12,660 bases of DNA, taken from the NCBI GenBank assembly GCA_964490875.1, contig CAZBEF010000016.1, forward strand, positions 1 to 12,660, written 5' to 3'. The stretch is from CAYYYG01 sp964490875 (GTDB lineage Bacteria; Patescibacteriota; Microgenomatia; UBA1406; GWC2-37-13). A program made the translations under genes and the position numbers. Numbering within the stretch: the stretch's first letter is position 1; each line of letters starts with the position of its first letter. Below the pieces are notes generated by a model, which worked only from the letters and a program-made list of their open reading frames with translations, did no database searches and had not been told where the DNA came from. Shown here one piece after another: positions 5,870 through 12,150 of this stretch.

Positions 5870-6775
5870 ATGAAGAAGCGCAAGATTTTAAAGAAAAATT
5901 CCAAACCAAAGAAACTCTCATTAGTCAGCAAACTCATATTGTTCCTTGGCATATATAATGTAGTTGGCCTCATATATCTTATTTCCACAAGCCCTCAAAA
6001 TTTGACCAAGAAGGCCCTTGTTTTTAAAAAGACGTATAATGTGTCGTCTCAAAAAAAATGTGACGGACCGGCTGTCGTACATGCCGAAGAAAAACTGCAA
6101 GTGCCAATACTTTTATACCATTATGTAGAAAATGTCAAAGATAAAAATGATACTATCCGTCAAGGTCTGAATATGCGTCCTGCAGTTTTTGAGACACAAT
6201 TGCAAAGTTTAGTTGAGCATGATTATAAAACAGTTTTTGTGAAGAATATTCGCGATATGATGAAAGATCCGATGCCGGTTTGTGAAAAGTTTGTGGCGTT
6301 GACATTTGATGATGGCTATGAAGATTTTTATACCGATGTTTTTCCATTGCTAAAAAAATATAATGCGAAGGCAACGGCATATATAATAGTGAATTTTATT
6401 GGCAGACCGGGATTTATGAATGAAGCTCAGATCCGTGAAGTTATTGATAGCGGCCTGGTAGAAATCGGATCGCATACTATGGATCATTATGATTTGACTT
6501 CGGTTTCTGATGATGTTGGAAAGTATCAGATATTGGAAAGTAAAAAAGAATTGGAAAAGAGATTTGGTATTTCTGTACAGAGTTTTGCATATCCTTATGG
6601 CAAGTATGTTTCTGCTGATTTGGGGTTTGTTAAGGAGGCTTCATATACAACTGCTGTGACCGTTACAGAAGGTTCGATTCATTCGTTAGGTGAAGAATAT
6701 GTGCTAAAACGGGTGAGGCCGCATGCGTTTGTGGGTAAGGATTTGGGATATGAGCTTCCGCTGGCTGCAAAGTGA
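5870..6775 (+). CDS. Membrane-anchored polysaccharide deacetylase (NodB/CE4 family)
   Basis: 301 residues. A very basic N-terminus (MKKRKILKKN, then K-P-K-K) precedes one hydrophobic helix at about 19-39, so the enzyme domain is exported but anchored. After a linker, V-P-I-L-L-Y-H-Y-V (78-86) marks the domain start as in PgaB/IcaB-like enzymes. The metal and catalytic motifs are present: T-F-D-D-G-Y (145-150), S-H-T-M-D-H with His202 and His206, F-A-Y-P-Y-G (239-244), and R-V-R-P-H-A-F near the end with His285. CE4 enzymes remove N- or O-acetyl groups from glycans such as peptidoglycan or poly-GlcNAc; the substrate here is unknown. Cys64 and Cys138 might form a disulfide. The gene stands alone after the long gap and converges with the FemA-like gene 20 nt away. 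No terminator is visible between them. Confidence 0.9.
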   Translation: MKKRKILKKNSKPKKLSLVSKLILFLGIYNVVGLIYLISTSPQNLTKKALVFKKTYNVSSQKKCDGPAVVHAEEKLQVPILLYHYVENVKDKNDTIRQGLNMRPAVFETQLQSLVEHDYKTVFVKNIRDMMKDPMPVCEKFVALTFDDGYEDFYTDVFPLLKKYNAKATAYIIVNFIGRPGFMNEAQIREVIDSGLVEIGSHTMDHYDLTSVSDDVGKYQILESKKELEKRFGISVQSFAYPYGKYVSADLGFVKEASYTTAVTVTEGSIHSLGEEYVLKRVRPHAFVGKDLGYELPLAAK

Positions 6776-6795
6776 TCTTCGACGTCGTTTAATCT

Positions 6796-7818
6796 TTACA
6801 CTCCCCGTTTCCAGTTGAGGATTTGTTCGTAGAGGCTGGTTAGATGATATTTAGGAGATAAAACGTAATCTTGTGTAGGTACATAGTCCAGCTGGCGGCC
6901 GCCGAATCCTTGTTTGAACAGTGTTAAACCGCTCCAGTTTTTAGGTGTGCGGCCCGGGTGCAGAATTCCCTGGAAGTTGTAGAATTTGCAGCCGCGCTGT
7001 TTGGCAATTTTAATTGCTTCCCATTGGAGTAAATACGGAACAGGAACTTTGCTGTGTAATGAGGCGCCCTGATGATAAAATGCCGTGGATTTTGTGAAAA
7101 CGATCAAAGCCGATGCTTGGTATTCCGTCATTCCATCTACTTTACCAAATATAAAAACTGCATTTCCAGTTTGGTTAAAAGCGTTATATTCTTCCGTTAT
7201 GAATCTTCGGGAAAATGGTGTGAATCGTTCGCGCTCGGCGGTTTTTTCGTAAATCTGCCAGAAGTCATCGACTACTTTGTCATCGGTTCTGTTTTCTATA
7301 ACTACGCCGTCTTTCTGCGCTTTCCGAATTAAATAGCGGGTGGTTTTGCGCATTGCGGCAAGCAATTCATCTTCGGATTTATCAAGCGGTAGAACCCACA
7401 TTCGTTCGGAGTGAATATATATCGGCGCTTTTCTGTATCCAACGTCGTTAAATATCTTTCTCATGTCTTCTCCATCTTCAACAGCCGGTGCAATTCGGAT
7501 GAATGAAAACTTTTCTTTTCTGGCGATTTCTATTAGATGTTCGTTTAGTTTTGGAAGAAATTCGTTGAGTCCTCTCCCCTCTTCTACGATTGGTCCATGA
7601 GGAATAAACAGAAAATGTCCACGCTTGGTGCGCATTTTAATTATTTGGGCAATCAGATATAGTTTGTCATTGTTGTAAACGCCTAATCGTAGAATCTCAT
7701 GCCCTAGTTTTTGCTGCATTTCTCCCCATTCCCAGGAATGGAGAAAGGAGGGCGATCCATTGCGATTAAAGAACTCATCCCAGCTTGCTTTTTCTTTAAT
7801 TGCTTTTATAATTGTCAT
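6796..7818 (-). CDS. FemA/FemX-like peptidoglycan bridge aminoacyltransferase
   Basis: 340 residues, close to the usual length for bacterial Fem proteins. The N-terminal GNAT-like half contains F-L-H-S-W-E-W-G-E-M (25-34) and I-P-H-G-P-I-V. The second half begins near 140 and contains M-R-K-T-T-R-Y-L-I-R-K-A (156-167), Y-H-Q-G-A-S, Q-W-E-A-I-K-I-A and an F-K-Q-G-F-G-G segment (about 291-297), all typical of the family. Fem enzymes add amino acids from aminoacyl-tRNA to the peptide side chain of lipid-linked peptidoglycan precursors, working at the cytosolic face. The first amino acid used cannot be predicted. There is no long coiled-coil arm like that of S. aureus FemA. The start is supported by alignment of the first 35 residues and by a -10 box 8 nt upstream. 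It fits the envelope role of the MurF-like and deacetylase genes nearby. Confidence 0.87.
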   Translation of the reverse strand: MTIIKAIKEKASWDEFFNRNGSPSFLHSWEWGEMQQKLGHEILRLGVYNNDKLYLIAQIIKMRTKRGHFLFIPHGPIVEEGRGLNEFLPKLNEHLIEIARKEKFSFIRIAPAVEDGEDMRKIFNDVGYRKAPIYIHSERMWVLPLDKSEDELLAAMRKTTRYLIRKAQKDGVVIENRTDDKVVDDFWQIYEKTAERERFTPFSRRFITEEYNAFNQTGNAVFIFGKVDGMTEYQASALIVFTKSTAFYHQGASLHSKVPVPYLLQWEAIKIAKQRGCKFYNFQGILHPGRTPKNWSGLTLFKQGFGGRQLDYVPTQDYVLSPKYHLTSLYEQILNWKRGV

Positions 7819-7824
7819 GTTACC

Positions 7825-7832
7825 TATTATAT
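7825..7832. promoter_or_regulatory. Overlapping divergent -10 boxes between the FemA-like gene and the 69-aa gene
   Basis: On the minus strand TATAAT (7832-7827) lies 8 nt before the FemA-like ATG. On the plus strand TATTAT (7825-7830) lies 11 nt before the ATG at 7842. The start codons are 23 nt apart, so both messages must be nearly leaderless if both start here, and polymerase at one box would block the other. No good -35 is seen for either direction. Confidence 0.5.
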
Positions 7833-7841
7833 CTTAATACT

Positions 7842-8051
7842 ATGACTGAAAGGATAAAAGATTTAAAACAAACGCTGCCTCTCGATGCGGGTTTTCGACC
7901 GGGGGTGGATGTAGGTGGAGCTGTATATATACCTGAAGATAAAAGTGGTCCCGAAATTGTAAGGCCAATAGGTCCTGGTAGAGCTCTGACGCCATGGGAA
8001 TTACACAAAATCCAAACGCAGAAGGCTTCCGATAACGATGTTTCTGCCTAA
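7842..8051 (+). CDS. Small protein of unknown function (69 aa)
   Basis: I place the start at ATG 7842. A TTG at 7812 would extend the frame, but into the FemA-like gene and across the shared promoter. The 69 residues begin MTERIKDLKQ, then turn rich in Gly, Pro and acidic residues (G-F-R-P-G-V-D-V-G-G, I-P-E-D-K-S-G-P-E, P-I-G-P-G-R), and end in a polar tail. There is no signal peptide, membrane helix, cysteine or recognisable domain. The single Trp lies in L-T-P-W-E-L. It is likely soluble and partly disordered. The balanced amino acid use over 69 codons argues for a real gene, but no homologue comes to mind. A second small gene follows in the same direction after 99 nt. Confidence 0.5.
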   Translation: MTERIKDLKQTLPLDAGFRPGVDVGGAVYIPEDKSGPEIVRPIGPGRALTPWELHKIQTQKASDNDVSA

Positions 8052-8131
8052 TTGATTAGGTAAGATAAAAAAACAATTTGTAATCTTCGTCACAGAATTT
8101 TACTCCTTTTTTATGTATGTTTAATGTACTT

Positions 8132-8140
8132 TGATATATT
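8132..8140 (+). promoter_or_regulatory. Candidate extended -10 promoter of the 74-aa gene
   Basis: TGA followed by TATATT (8135-8140) precedes the ATG at 8151 by 10 nt, giving a predicted leader of about 4 nt. No convincing -35 is seen. The same geometry occurs before the deacetylase and hydrolase genes. Confidence 0.4.
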
Positions 8141-8150
8141 AACATATCCT

Positions 8151-8375
8151 ATGACTACAAATGAAGGTGAACCAGTAGGACCACCATCTAGACCACAGCA
8201 TTTAGGGCTTATCGATCCAGGTTCTTCGAGAACATATTTAGACACTGAAAGAGCAAGAGAGCAAGCTGCAGAAAAAAATGAACAATTAGGTTTACTTGTT
8301 CAAGCTAAAATAAATCAAGTAACTACAACGGATACTCCGATACTTGATAAAGGTTCGAATTATCCTTATAAATAA
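8151..8375 (+). CDS. Small protein of unknown function (74 aa)
   Basis: I place the start at ATG 8151, not the in-frame ATG at 8124, because the -10-like box lies between them. The protein opens with a flexible Pro/Gly stretch (N-E-G-E-P-V-G-P-P-S-R-P). A probable amphipathic helix follows at about 30-56, containing T-E-R-A-R-E-Q-A-A-E-K-N-E-Q-L. The tail is polar and ends N-Y-P-Y-K. No membrane segment, cysteine or known domain is visible. Like its upstream neighbour it begins ATGACT and has a Pro/Gly-rich part, but I see no clear homology between the two. The stop codon ends 2 nt from the end of the convergent aminotransferase gene. Coding status rests on composition and context only. Confidence 0.5.
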   Translation: MTTNEGEPVGPPSRPQHLGLIDPGSSRTYLDTERAREQAAEKNEQLGLLVQAKINQVTTTDTPILDKGSNYPYK

Positions 8376-8377
8376 TA

Positions 8378-9613
8378 CTAATCTTTTTCGAGAATTTTAG
8401 TAATAACCGTACACGATGCTTGACTTAATGTAGTTGGCATATTTATTATTTTTGCCGAAACTTCTTCGGCAGATGGGCAGGTTCCTAGAGTATACTTCAT
8501 CTTCGCCAAATCTATTTCTTTCGGCGCGACAACCTGATCATACCATTTTCCCAAATAAATATTTTTACTTGCAGCTTTCTGCAGAATTTCATCCCTATTT
8601 TCTACCAGAACCGGATATCGTGATAAGGTAGGCTGAGAAGTTTTGCCGGGTGAAAAATGCAGGTCATATGCTTTTATTGCTTCAGCTCTCTGCTTTAGTG
8701 TATCCGGATATTTTTTCAACTGATGCAGCAGCAGAATGGCCAATGCATTCGGATATGCTTTCGCAAATGATTCATCAAAACTTCCATTTTTTTCTTTAGC
8801 AGTAATTACCGGTATAAGCACATGCAACGTATTAAGAATTTTATGAAGAAGCTTTCCGATCATAATGTCATACGTCGACTTAATTAGCACTGAGAGCGGT
8901 TTATATAAGAGAACTCGGAAAATGAACAAGAGTGATGGATTGGCTAACTGTTTTTCGTAGGCTGAAAGGTTATCTGTTATAGTTTTGTCAGAAGTTACTA
9001 TCGCGCCGCCCATAACCGAGGAAAAGGCTTTCGAGCTGCCGAACGATAGCAGATATGTGGTTGAAGCGTCTCCTGTCTGTTTGAAAATATCAGGATTCCA
9101 GCCGTGAGCTAGATCTTCGAGAATATATAAGTTTTTTCCTTTGGCGAATTCGAGAATCTGATTTCTGAATTGCGGCGTGAATCCGAAGGTATGCTGAAGG
9201 ATGAGTACTTTTGTATTGGGCGTAATCTTTTTCTTTACGTCTTCAAAATCCATAGAATAAGTTTCTTTTTCGATATCAATATAAATCGGATTGAGGCCGG
9301 CAGTTATTACCGGCAATGGTACGGCTTCGCAGGTGAAGGCTTGCACCAGGACGTCTGATCCGGCGGGAATGTTGAGGGATTTGAGGTAGTAATAGAGTGC
9401 GGCTCTTCCTGTCAAAAATAGATGCGTGGATTGAATAGATTCTTCGCTCGTCCCGCTAAGCGGGACAGGCTCAGAATGACATAAAGTTTTTATTTGATTG
9501 TTTACCTCATGAAGTTCCCGCCCATCTAGCCAGCACCAGGGCTGGAATATAAGCGCCAGGCTGAGCAAGGCGTCGTCGCCGGATTCGTTTGATGCAAAAT
9601 CTGTTGAGATCAT
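8378..9613 (-). CDS. DegT/DnrJ/EryC1/StrS-type PLP aminotransferase with an in-frame repeat insertion
   Basis: 411 residues of fold-type I PLP enzyme. The fold markers are T-G-R-A-A-L (68-73, cofactor phosphate region), V-L-V-Q-A-F-T-C-E-A-V, Q-H-T-F-G, E-D-L-A-H with Asp167 (pyridine nitrogen partner), and the Schiff-base lysine in S-F-G-S-S-K at Lys195, followed by M-G-G-A-I. Family members usually transfer an amino group to a nucleotide-linked keto sugar; the substrate here is unknown. Residues 45-63, from C-H-S-E-P through E-E-S-I-Q-S-T, are encoded by a palindromic dispersed repeat and replace or extend the loop before the SGR-like motif. All catalytic motifs lie after it and are intact, so the enzyme may still work. 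It is the last gene of a minus-strand run below the MurF-like gene, separated by a second repeat element. Confidence 0.83.
   Translation of the reverse strand: MISTDFASNESGDDALLSLALIFQPWCWLDGRELHEVNNQIKTLCHSEPVPLSGTSEESIQSTHLFLTGRAALYYYLKSLNIPAGSDVLVQAFTCEAVPLPVITAGLNPIYIDIEKETYSMDFEDVKKKITPNTKVLILQHTFGFTPQFRNQILEFAKGKNLYILEDLAHGWNPDIFKQTGDASTTYLLSFGSSKAFSSVMGGAIVTSDKTITDNLSAYEKQLANPSLLFIFRVLLYKPLSVLIKSTYDIMIGKLLHKILNTLHVLIPVITAKEKNGSFDESFAKAYPNALAILLLHQLKKYPDTLKQRAEAIKAYDLHFSPGKTSQPTLSRYPVLVENRDEILQKAASKNIYLGKWYDQVVAPKEIDLAKMKYTLGTCPSAEEVSAKIINMPTTLSQASCTVITKILEKD
9431..9480. repeat. Palindromic dispersed repeat inserted in the aminotransferase gene
   Basis: On the minus strand the element reads GTCATTCTGAGC, a near-perfect 17-nt palindrome (9450-9466, GTCCCGCT / AGCGGGAC around one base), then GAGCGAAGAATCTATTC. 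This matches a widely seen bacterial repeat type whose translation gives peptides like HSE..SEESIQ. It is inserted without breaking the frame, which is unusual since such elements normally sit between genes. Confidence 0.7.
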
Positions 9614-9621
9614 ATGTTGTT

Positions 9622-9651
9622 ATTATCGTCATCGCGAGCGATGATTGTCGA
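9622..9651 (-). promoter_or_regulatory. Possible promoter of the aminotransferase at the repeat edge
   Basis: On the minus strand TCGACA (9651-9646), an 18-nt spacer and GATAAT (9627-9622) stand 8 nt before the ATG at 9613. The -35-like box and spacer lie inside the repeat element at 9627-9754. Expression by read-through from the hydrolase/MurF unit is the alternative. Confidence 0.3.
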
Positions 9652-9754
9652 AGCGTGGCGATCCCATCACCAAAAATCCGAAGGTTGTAATGGCACGAGT
9701 GCTGTAACCTTGGGCCTTTATTAATGGGATCCCTCGTTATCACTCGGGATGACG
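9627..9754. repeat. Composite inverted-repeat element (MITE-like) between the MurF-like gene and the aminotransferase
   Basis: The left end (from 9627) reads CGTCATCGCGAGCGAT and later GATCCCAT. The right end, read inward on the other strand (from 9754), gives CGTCATCCCGAGTGAT and then GATCCCAT. The outer 16 bases differ at two positions. Inside, AAGGTT and AACCTT plus GCAC and GTGC form a further hairpin (about 9681-9711). Similar sequences occur as non-coding dispersed repeats in many bacteria. No transposase is present, so any movement would need help in trans. Confidence 0.65.
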
Positions 9755-11175
9755 AGAGCTTGAACAAAACCTTTTGTGAACTTTCCTTCAATAATTATAA
9801 GTGTATTCTTGTCTGCTTTTTCCTGAATGTAATTCAGAATTTCAGATTCGTTGTTCAGTACAATAATATTTTCCTCCGGGTGGATTTTTTTGAAAAGTGA
9901 ATCGGTGGTTACGAGTATCATTCCAACGTCGTTTAATGCAGAAATAATTCGTTCATAGGACTCCCCTTTCTCCAGGCCGAGCTCAATTATTCCCTTCGAA
10001 ATAATATGTTTTTTCTGATGTGGAAATTGTTTGGCCGTTTTTATGGCTTCAATAAATCCTTCGACATTAGAATTCTTCGCGTCGTTTAATATTGTGGCGC
10101 CGTTTATTCCATTACTCAATGAAAGTTTGAAATCCAAATTTTCCAACTCTGAAATTGCTTTCTGAATCGTCTCTGTTGAAATACCAAGGTCTATCCCCAA
10201 CCCTATCGCGGGCAGTAGGTTTTCTACATTATGCCGGCCGATGAGTTTTGTCTGAATGGTGAACGAATGTTCTTTATAGTGAATTTGCGCCGTCAGACCA
10301 TCTGCAACATGAGTAATGGCATCGGCGTAAATATCTGATTTATCATCGGCTGAATACCAGGTTAAAGCACACTTCGTCTTCCCCATTATAAAATCATGAT
10401 CTTCGATTGCGGCGTTTACAAAAGCTTTTCCATCCGGCTGCAGCGCTTCCAGCAGTTCGGTCTTCGCCTTTTTAATGTTTTCTTTTGATCCGAATAAAGA
10501 AATATGCTGGTTACCAATTGCTGTTAAAACTCCATACTTCGGATGAACAATATTGCAAATCCGCTTAATTTCACCAATCCGGTATGCGCCCATTTCGGCA
10601 ACAAAAAATTCTGTATCAGGCTGAAGATTTTTTAGTACAGATAACGCTACACCGACATCGGTATTCATATTCTCATCTGTTTTAGCAGTTTTGAATTTTG
10701 CTGAAAGAATCTGGTGCAGAAATTCTTTCACCGAAGACTTTCCATACGAACCCGTTACTCCGATTACGGTAACTTTGGAATGTTTAATTTTGTCGGCGGC
10801 TTTATCGATAATGCTATTGCGCTGAACGCTTGCCAGAAAGCTAGTCAACCACACGCCAACGAAAGTAAAACAGAATGAAAGTAGTGGAATAAAGAAAAAC
10901 AGCAATAATACTGAAATTGGTGTAGAAAATAAACTGGCTGGAAAGATCAAAATAAAGATAAGTGAAATGACAATAAGCAGGAAATTTCGAATAGATTTCG
11001 CCGGCAACCTTGGTATCCGTGCATAAAAAATACTGGCCAGGCTTTCTTCATTCAAAAATGAGAAGAATCTATCAAACCGGTATTCTTTTATTTGAAATAA
11101 ATAAATAAAGTCGAGAGCCTTGATAAAGGCAAGAATGATAAAAGCCGGCAGAATAAGATACTGTAAAATATTCAT
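9721..11175 (-). CDS. MurF-like Mur ligase with N-terminal membrane helices
   Basis: 484 residues. Three hydrophobic segments (about 5-27, 64-83 and 85-114) replace the usual MurF substrate-binding N-domain. The ATP-grasping Mur ligase core starts near 134 with the P-loop G-V-T-G-S-Y-G-K-S-S (139-148, Lys146). It continues with A-E-M-G-A-Y (193-198), G-N-Q-H-I-S-L-F-G-S (221-230), G-R-H-N-V-E-N (303-309) and the C-domain G-I-I-E-L-G (395-400). MurF adds D-Ala-D-Ala to the UDP-MurNAc tripeptide. The usual Y-N-A-N-P motif reads L-N-D-A-K-N-S-N (363-370) here, so the acceptor may differ. The last ten residues, V-I-P-S-D-N-E-G-S-H, and the stop come from the repeat element downstream. Its ATG overlaps the hydrolase stop (ATGA), so translation is probably coupled. 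Confidence 0.82.
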   Translation of the reverse strand: MNILQYLILPAFIILAFIKALDFIYLFQIKEYRFDRFFSFLNEESLASIFYARIPRLPAKSIRNFLLIVISLIFILIFPASLFSTPISVLLLFFFIPLLSFCFTFVGVWLTSFLASVQRNSIIDKAADKIKHSKVTVIGVTGSYGKSSVKEFLHQILSAKFKTAKTDENMNTDVGVALSVLKNLQPDTEFFVAEMGAYRIGEIKRICNIVHPKYGVLTAIGNQHISLFGSKENIKKAKTELLEALQPDGKAFVNAAIEDHDFIMGKTKCALTWYSADDKSDIYADAITHVADGLTAQIHYKEHSFTIQTKLIGRHNVENLLPAIGLGIDLGISTETIQKAISELENLDFKLSLSNGINGATILNDAKNSNVEGFIEAIKTAKQFPHQKKHIISKGIIELGLEKGESYERIISALNDVGMILVTTDSLFKKIHPEENIIVLNNESEILNYIQEKADKNTLIIIEGKFTKGFVQALVIPSDNEGSH

Positions 11176-11915
11176 GATAAAAATGCTTCAATTTCTTCAA
11201 AAACTTCCTGCGGATATTTTAATGGAAGGCCGTGCGTGGCATTCGGGAACACTTTGAGTTTTGATTTTTTAATCTTTTCATTCAGTTCATGAGCCCAGTG
11301 AATCGGCGTCACCGTATCTAATTGCCCCCATAAAATTAATGTTGGCAGTTTAATATCGCTTAAATATTCGGTAAGATCTTGTGTCACGATTTTCCGAAAG
11401 TTGCTTTCTAAGTGCGGCGCTTTGAGAATATCTGATTTCGGAAAGAAAATCCGGTAGAAATATTTTTTGGCAATCGGTTCAACCGGCTTAAGTTTTGTAA
11501 TCCGTTTAAGTATGCTTTTTATTATCTGCACCGATTTTTTGGGCCGTCCTTCGCGTTTATACGAACTGTTGGAAATAATCAGTTTATTCAGAATATCGGG
11601 ATAGTGGCTGGCTATATAAATACCCAATGCTCCGCCGAATGAGTGGCCGAAGTAGTTTACTTTCTTTAATCCTAATTCTTTCATAAACGTCGTTATATGT
11701 GAGGCATACTCACCCACACCCCACTCCGGGTTAGGGTTGTCGCTTTTGCCAAATCCAGGCAGATCGAGAATTATGGCTCTGTGGTTCTTTGATGCTAATT
11801 GATACAGTTTGTATAGGCTTTTTATGCTTGCCGGCCAGCCGTGGACGAATAAAATAGGCTCGCCGCTCCCCTTTTCTTCGTAGTGGACTTTTTTGCCGTT
11901 TACGGTAATAAACAT
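11172..11915 (-). CDS. Alpha/beta-hydrolase fold protein
   Basis: 247 residues, a full-length single-domain hydrolase. The oxyanion motif is H-G-W-P (25-28), the nucleophile elbow G-H-S-F-G-G carries Ser92, the acid is probably Asp200 in W-G-Q-L-D-T-V-T-P, and the base is His228 in N-A-T-H-G-L-P. D-L-P-G-F-G-K-S-D (51-59) is also typical. Such proteins include esterases, lipases, C-C hydrolases and haloperoxidase-like enzymes, so the substrate cannot be named. A basic lid region (about 120-160, rich in Lys/Arg) might face lipids or the membrane. There is no signal peptide, so it is cytosolic. It is the first gene of a unit with the MurF-like ligase, through a 4-nt overlap, which hints at a role in envelope metabolism (inference). 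Confidence 0.87.
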   Translation of the reverse strand: MFITVNGKKVHYEEKGSGEPILFVHGWPASIKSLYKLYQLASKNHRAIILDLPGFGKSDNPNPEWGVGEYASHITTFMKELGLKKVNYFGHSFGGALGIYIASHYPDILNKLIISNSSYKREGRPKKSVQIIKSILKRITKLKPVEPIAKKYFYRIFFPKSDILKAPHLESNFRKIVTQDLTEYLSDIKLPTLILWGQLDTVTPIHWAHELNEKIKKSKLKVFPNATHGLPLKYPQEVFEEIEAFLS

Positions 11916-11921
11916 TCTCTA

Positions 11922-11930
11922 ATTATATCA
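11922..11930 (-). promoter_or_regulatory. Extended -10 promoter of the hydrolase/MurF-like unit; leaderless mRNA predicted
   Basis: On the minus strand TGA followed by TATAAT (11927-11922) is exactly 6 nt from the ATG at 11915, so the A of the start codon is the expected first transcribed base. No -35 match is seen, which an extended -10 does not require. No ribosome binding site is present. Confidence 0.6.
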
Positions 11931-11970
11931 ACCTGAGGGGCAGAATATGAGTGATGAAGAGTCGAATTAT

Positions 11971-12078
11971 TTGGATTGCTTGGATTGCGAAGAATACTCG
12001 CGGGGAGCAGGCTCATTGTCCCGCGACATCGACGGGACTTGAGACGTGCGCACACGCGATGTATTCGAGCAATCCGAA
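11971..12078. repeat. Large imperfect inverted-repeat element between hydrolase and DsbA-like genes
   Basis: The left arm (11980-12002) and right arm (12055-12078) pair over about 20 positions: GGATTGC-n-GAATAC on one side and GTATTC-n-GCAATCC on the other, with flanking CGCG. The left arm begins with a tandem TTGGATTGC (11971-11979 and 11980-11988). The centre holds a second hairpin, GTCCCG (12018-12023) with CGGGAC (12033-12038). The element is GC-rich relative to its flanks. It has no coding capacity and looks like a mobile or dispersed hairpin repeat. Confidence 0.6.
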
Positions 12079-12097
12079 ATCAATGTAAGATTATATA

Positions 12098-12123
12098 GAT
12101 TCCGGGTCAAGCCCGGAATGACG
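12098..12123. repeat. Short palindromic dispersed repeat
   Basis: ATTCCGGG (12099-12106) and CCCGGAAT (12112-12119) pair perfectly around TCAAG and are followed by GACG. This is a well-known repeat type found between genes of many bacteria. It lies 20 nt after the larger hairpin element and 27 nt beyond the 3' end of the DsbA-like gene. It might also act as a 3'-end stabiliser for that gene, though no T-run follows. Confidence 0.65.
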
Positions 12124-12150
12124 AAAATAAGAGCTTATGAGTAATGTTAA

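Noticed and set aside
8052..8123. Terminator after the 69-aa gene
   Set aside because: There is a T-run near 8105 but no stable GC hairpin before it.
8341..8375. GGTTCGAAT as a tRNA T-loop
   Set aside because: It lies at the end of a coding frame, and no acceptor, D or anticodon stems could be found around it.
9507..9791. 94-codon minus-strand frame across the composite repeat
   Set aside because: It overlaps the ends of two well-supported genes in another frame and its residues come from repeat arms.
6783..10089. CGTCGTTTAA occurs exactly at 6783-6792, 9927-9936 and 10080-10089
   Set aside because: Two copies encode Leu-Asn-Asp in the MurF-like gene, so codon use explains them; one intergenic copy is not enough for a motif.
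11947..12042. 31-codon plus-strand frame with a GAGGGG sequence upstream
   Set aside because: Most of it lies inside the inverted-repeat element, and its residues simply follow the repeat sequence.
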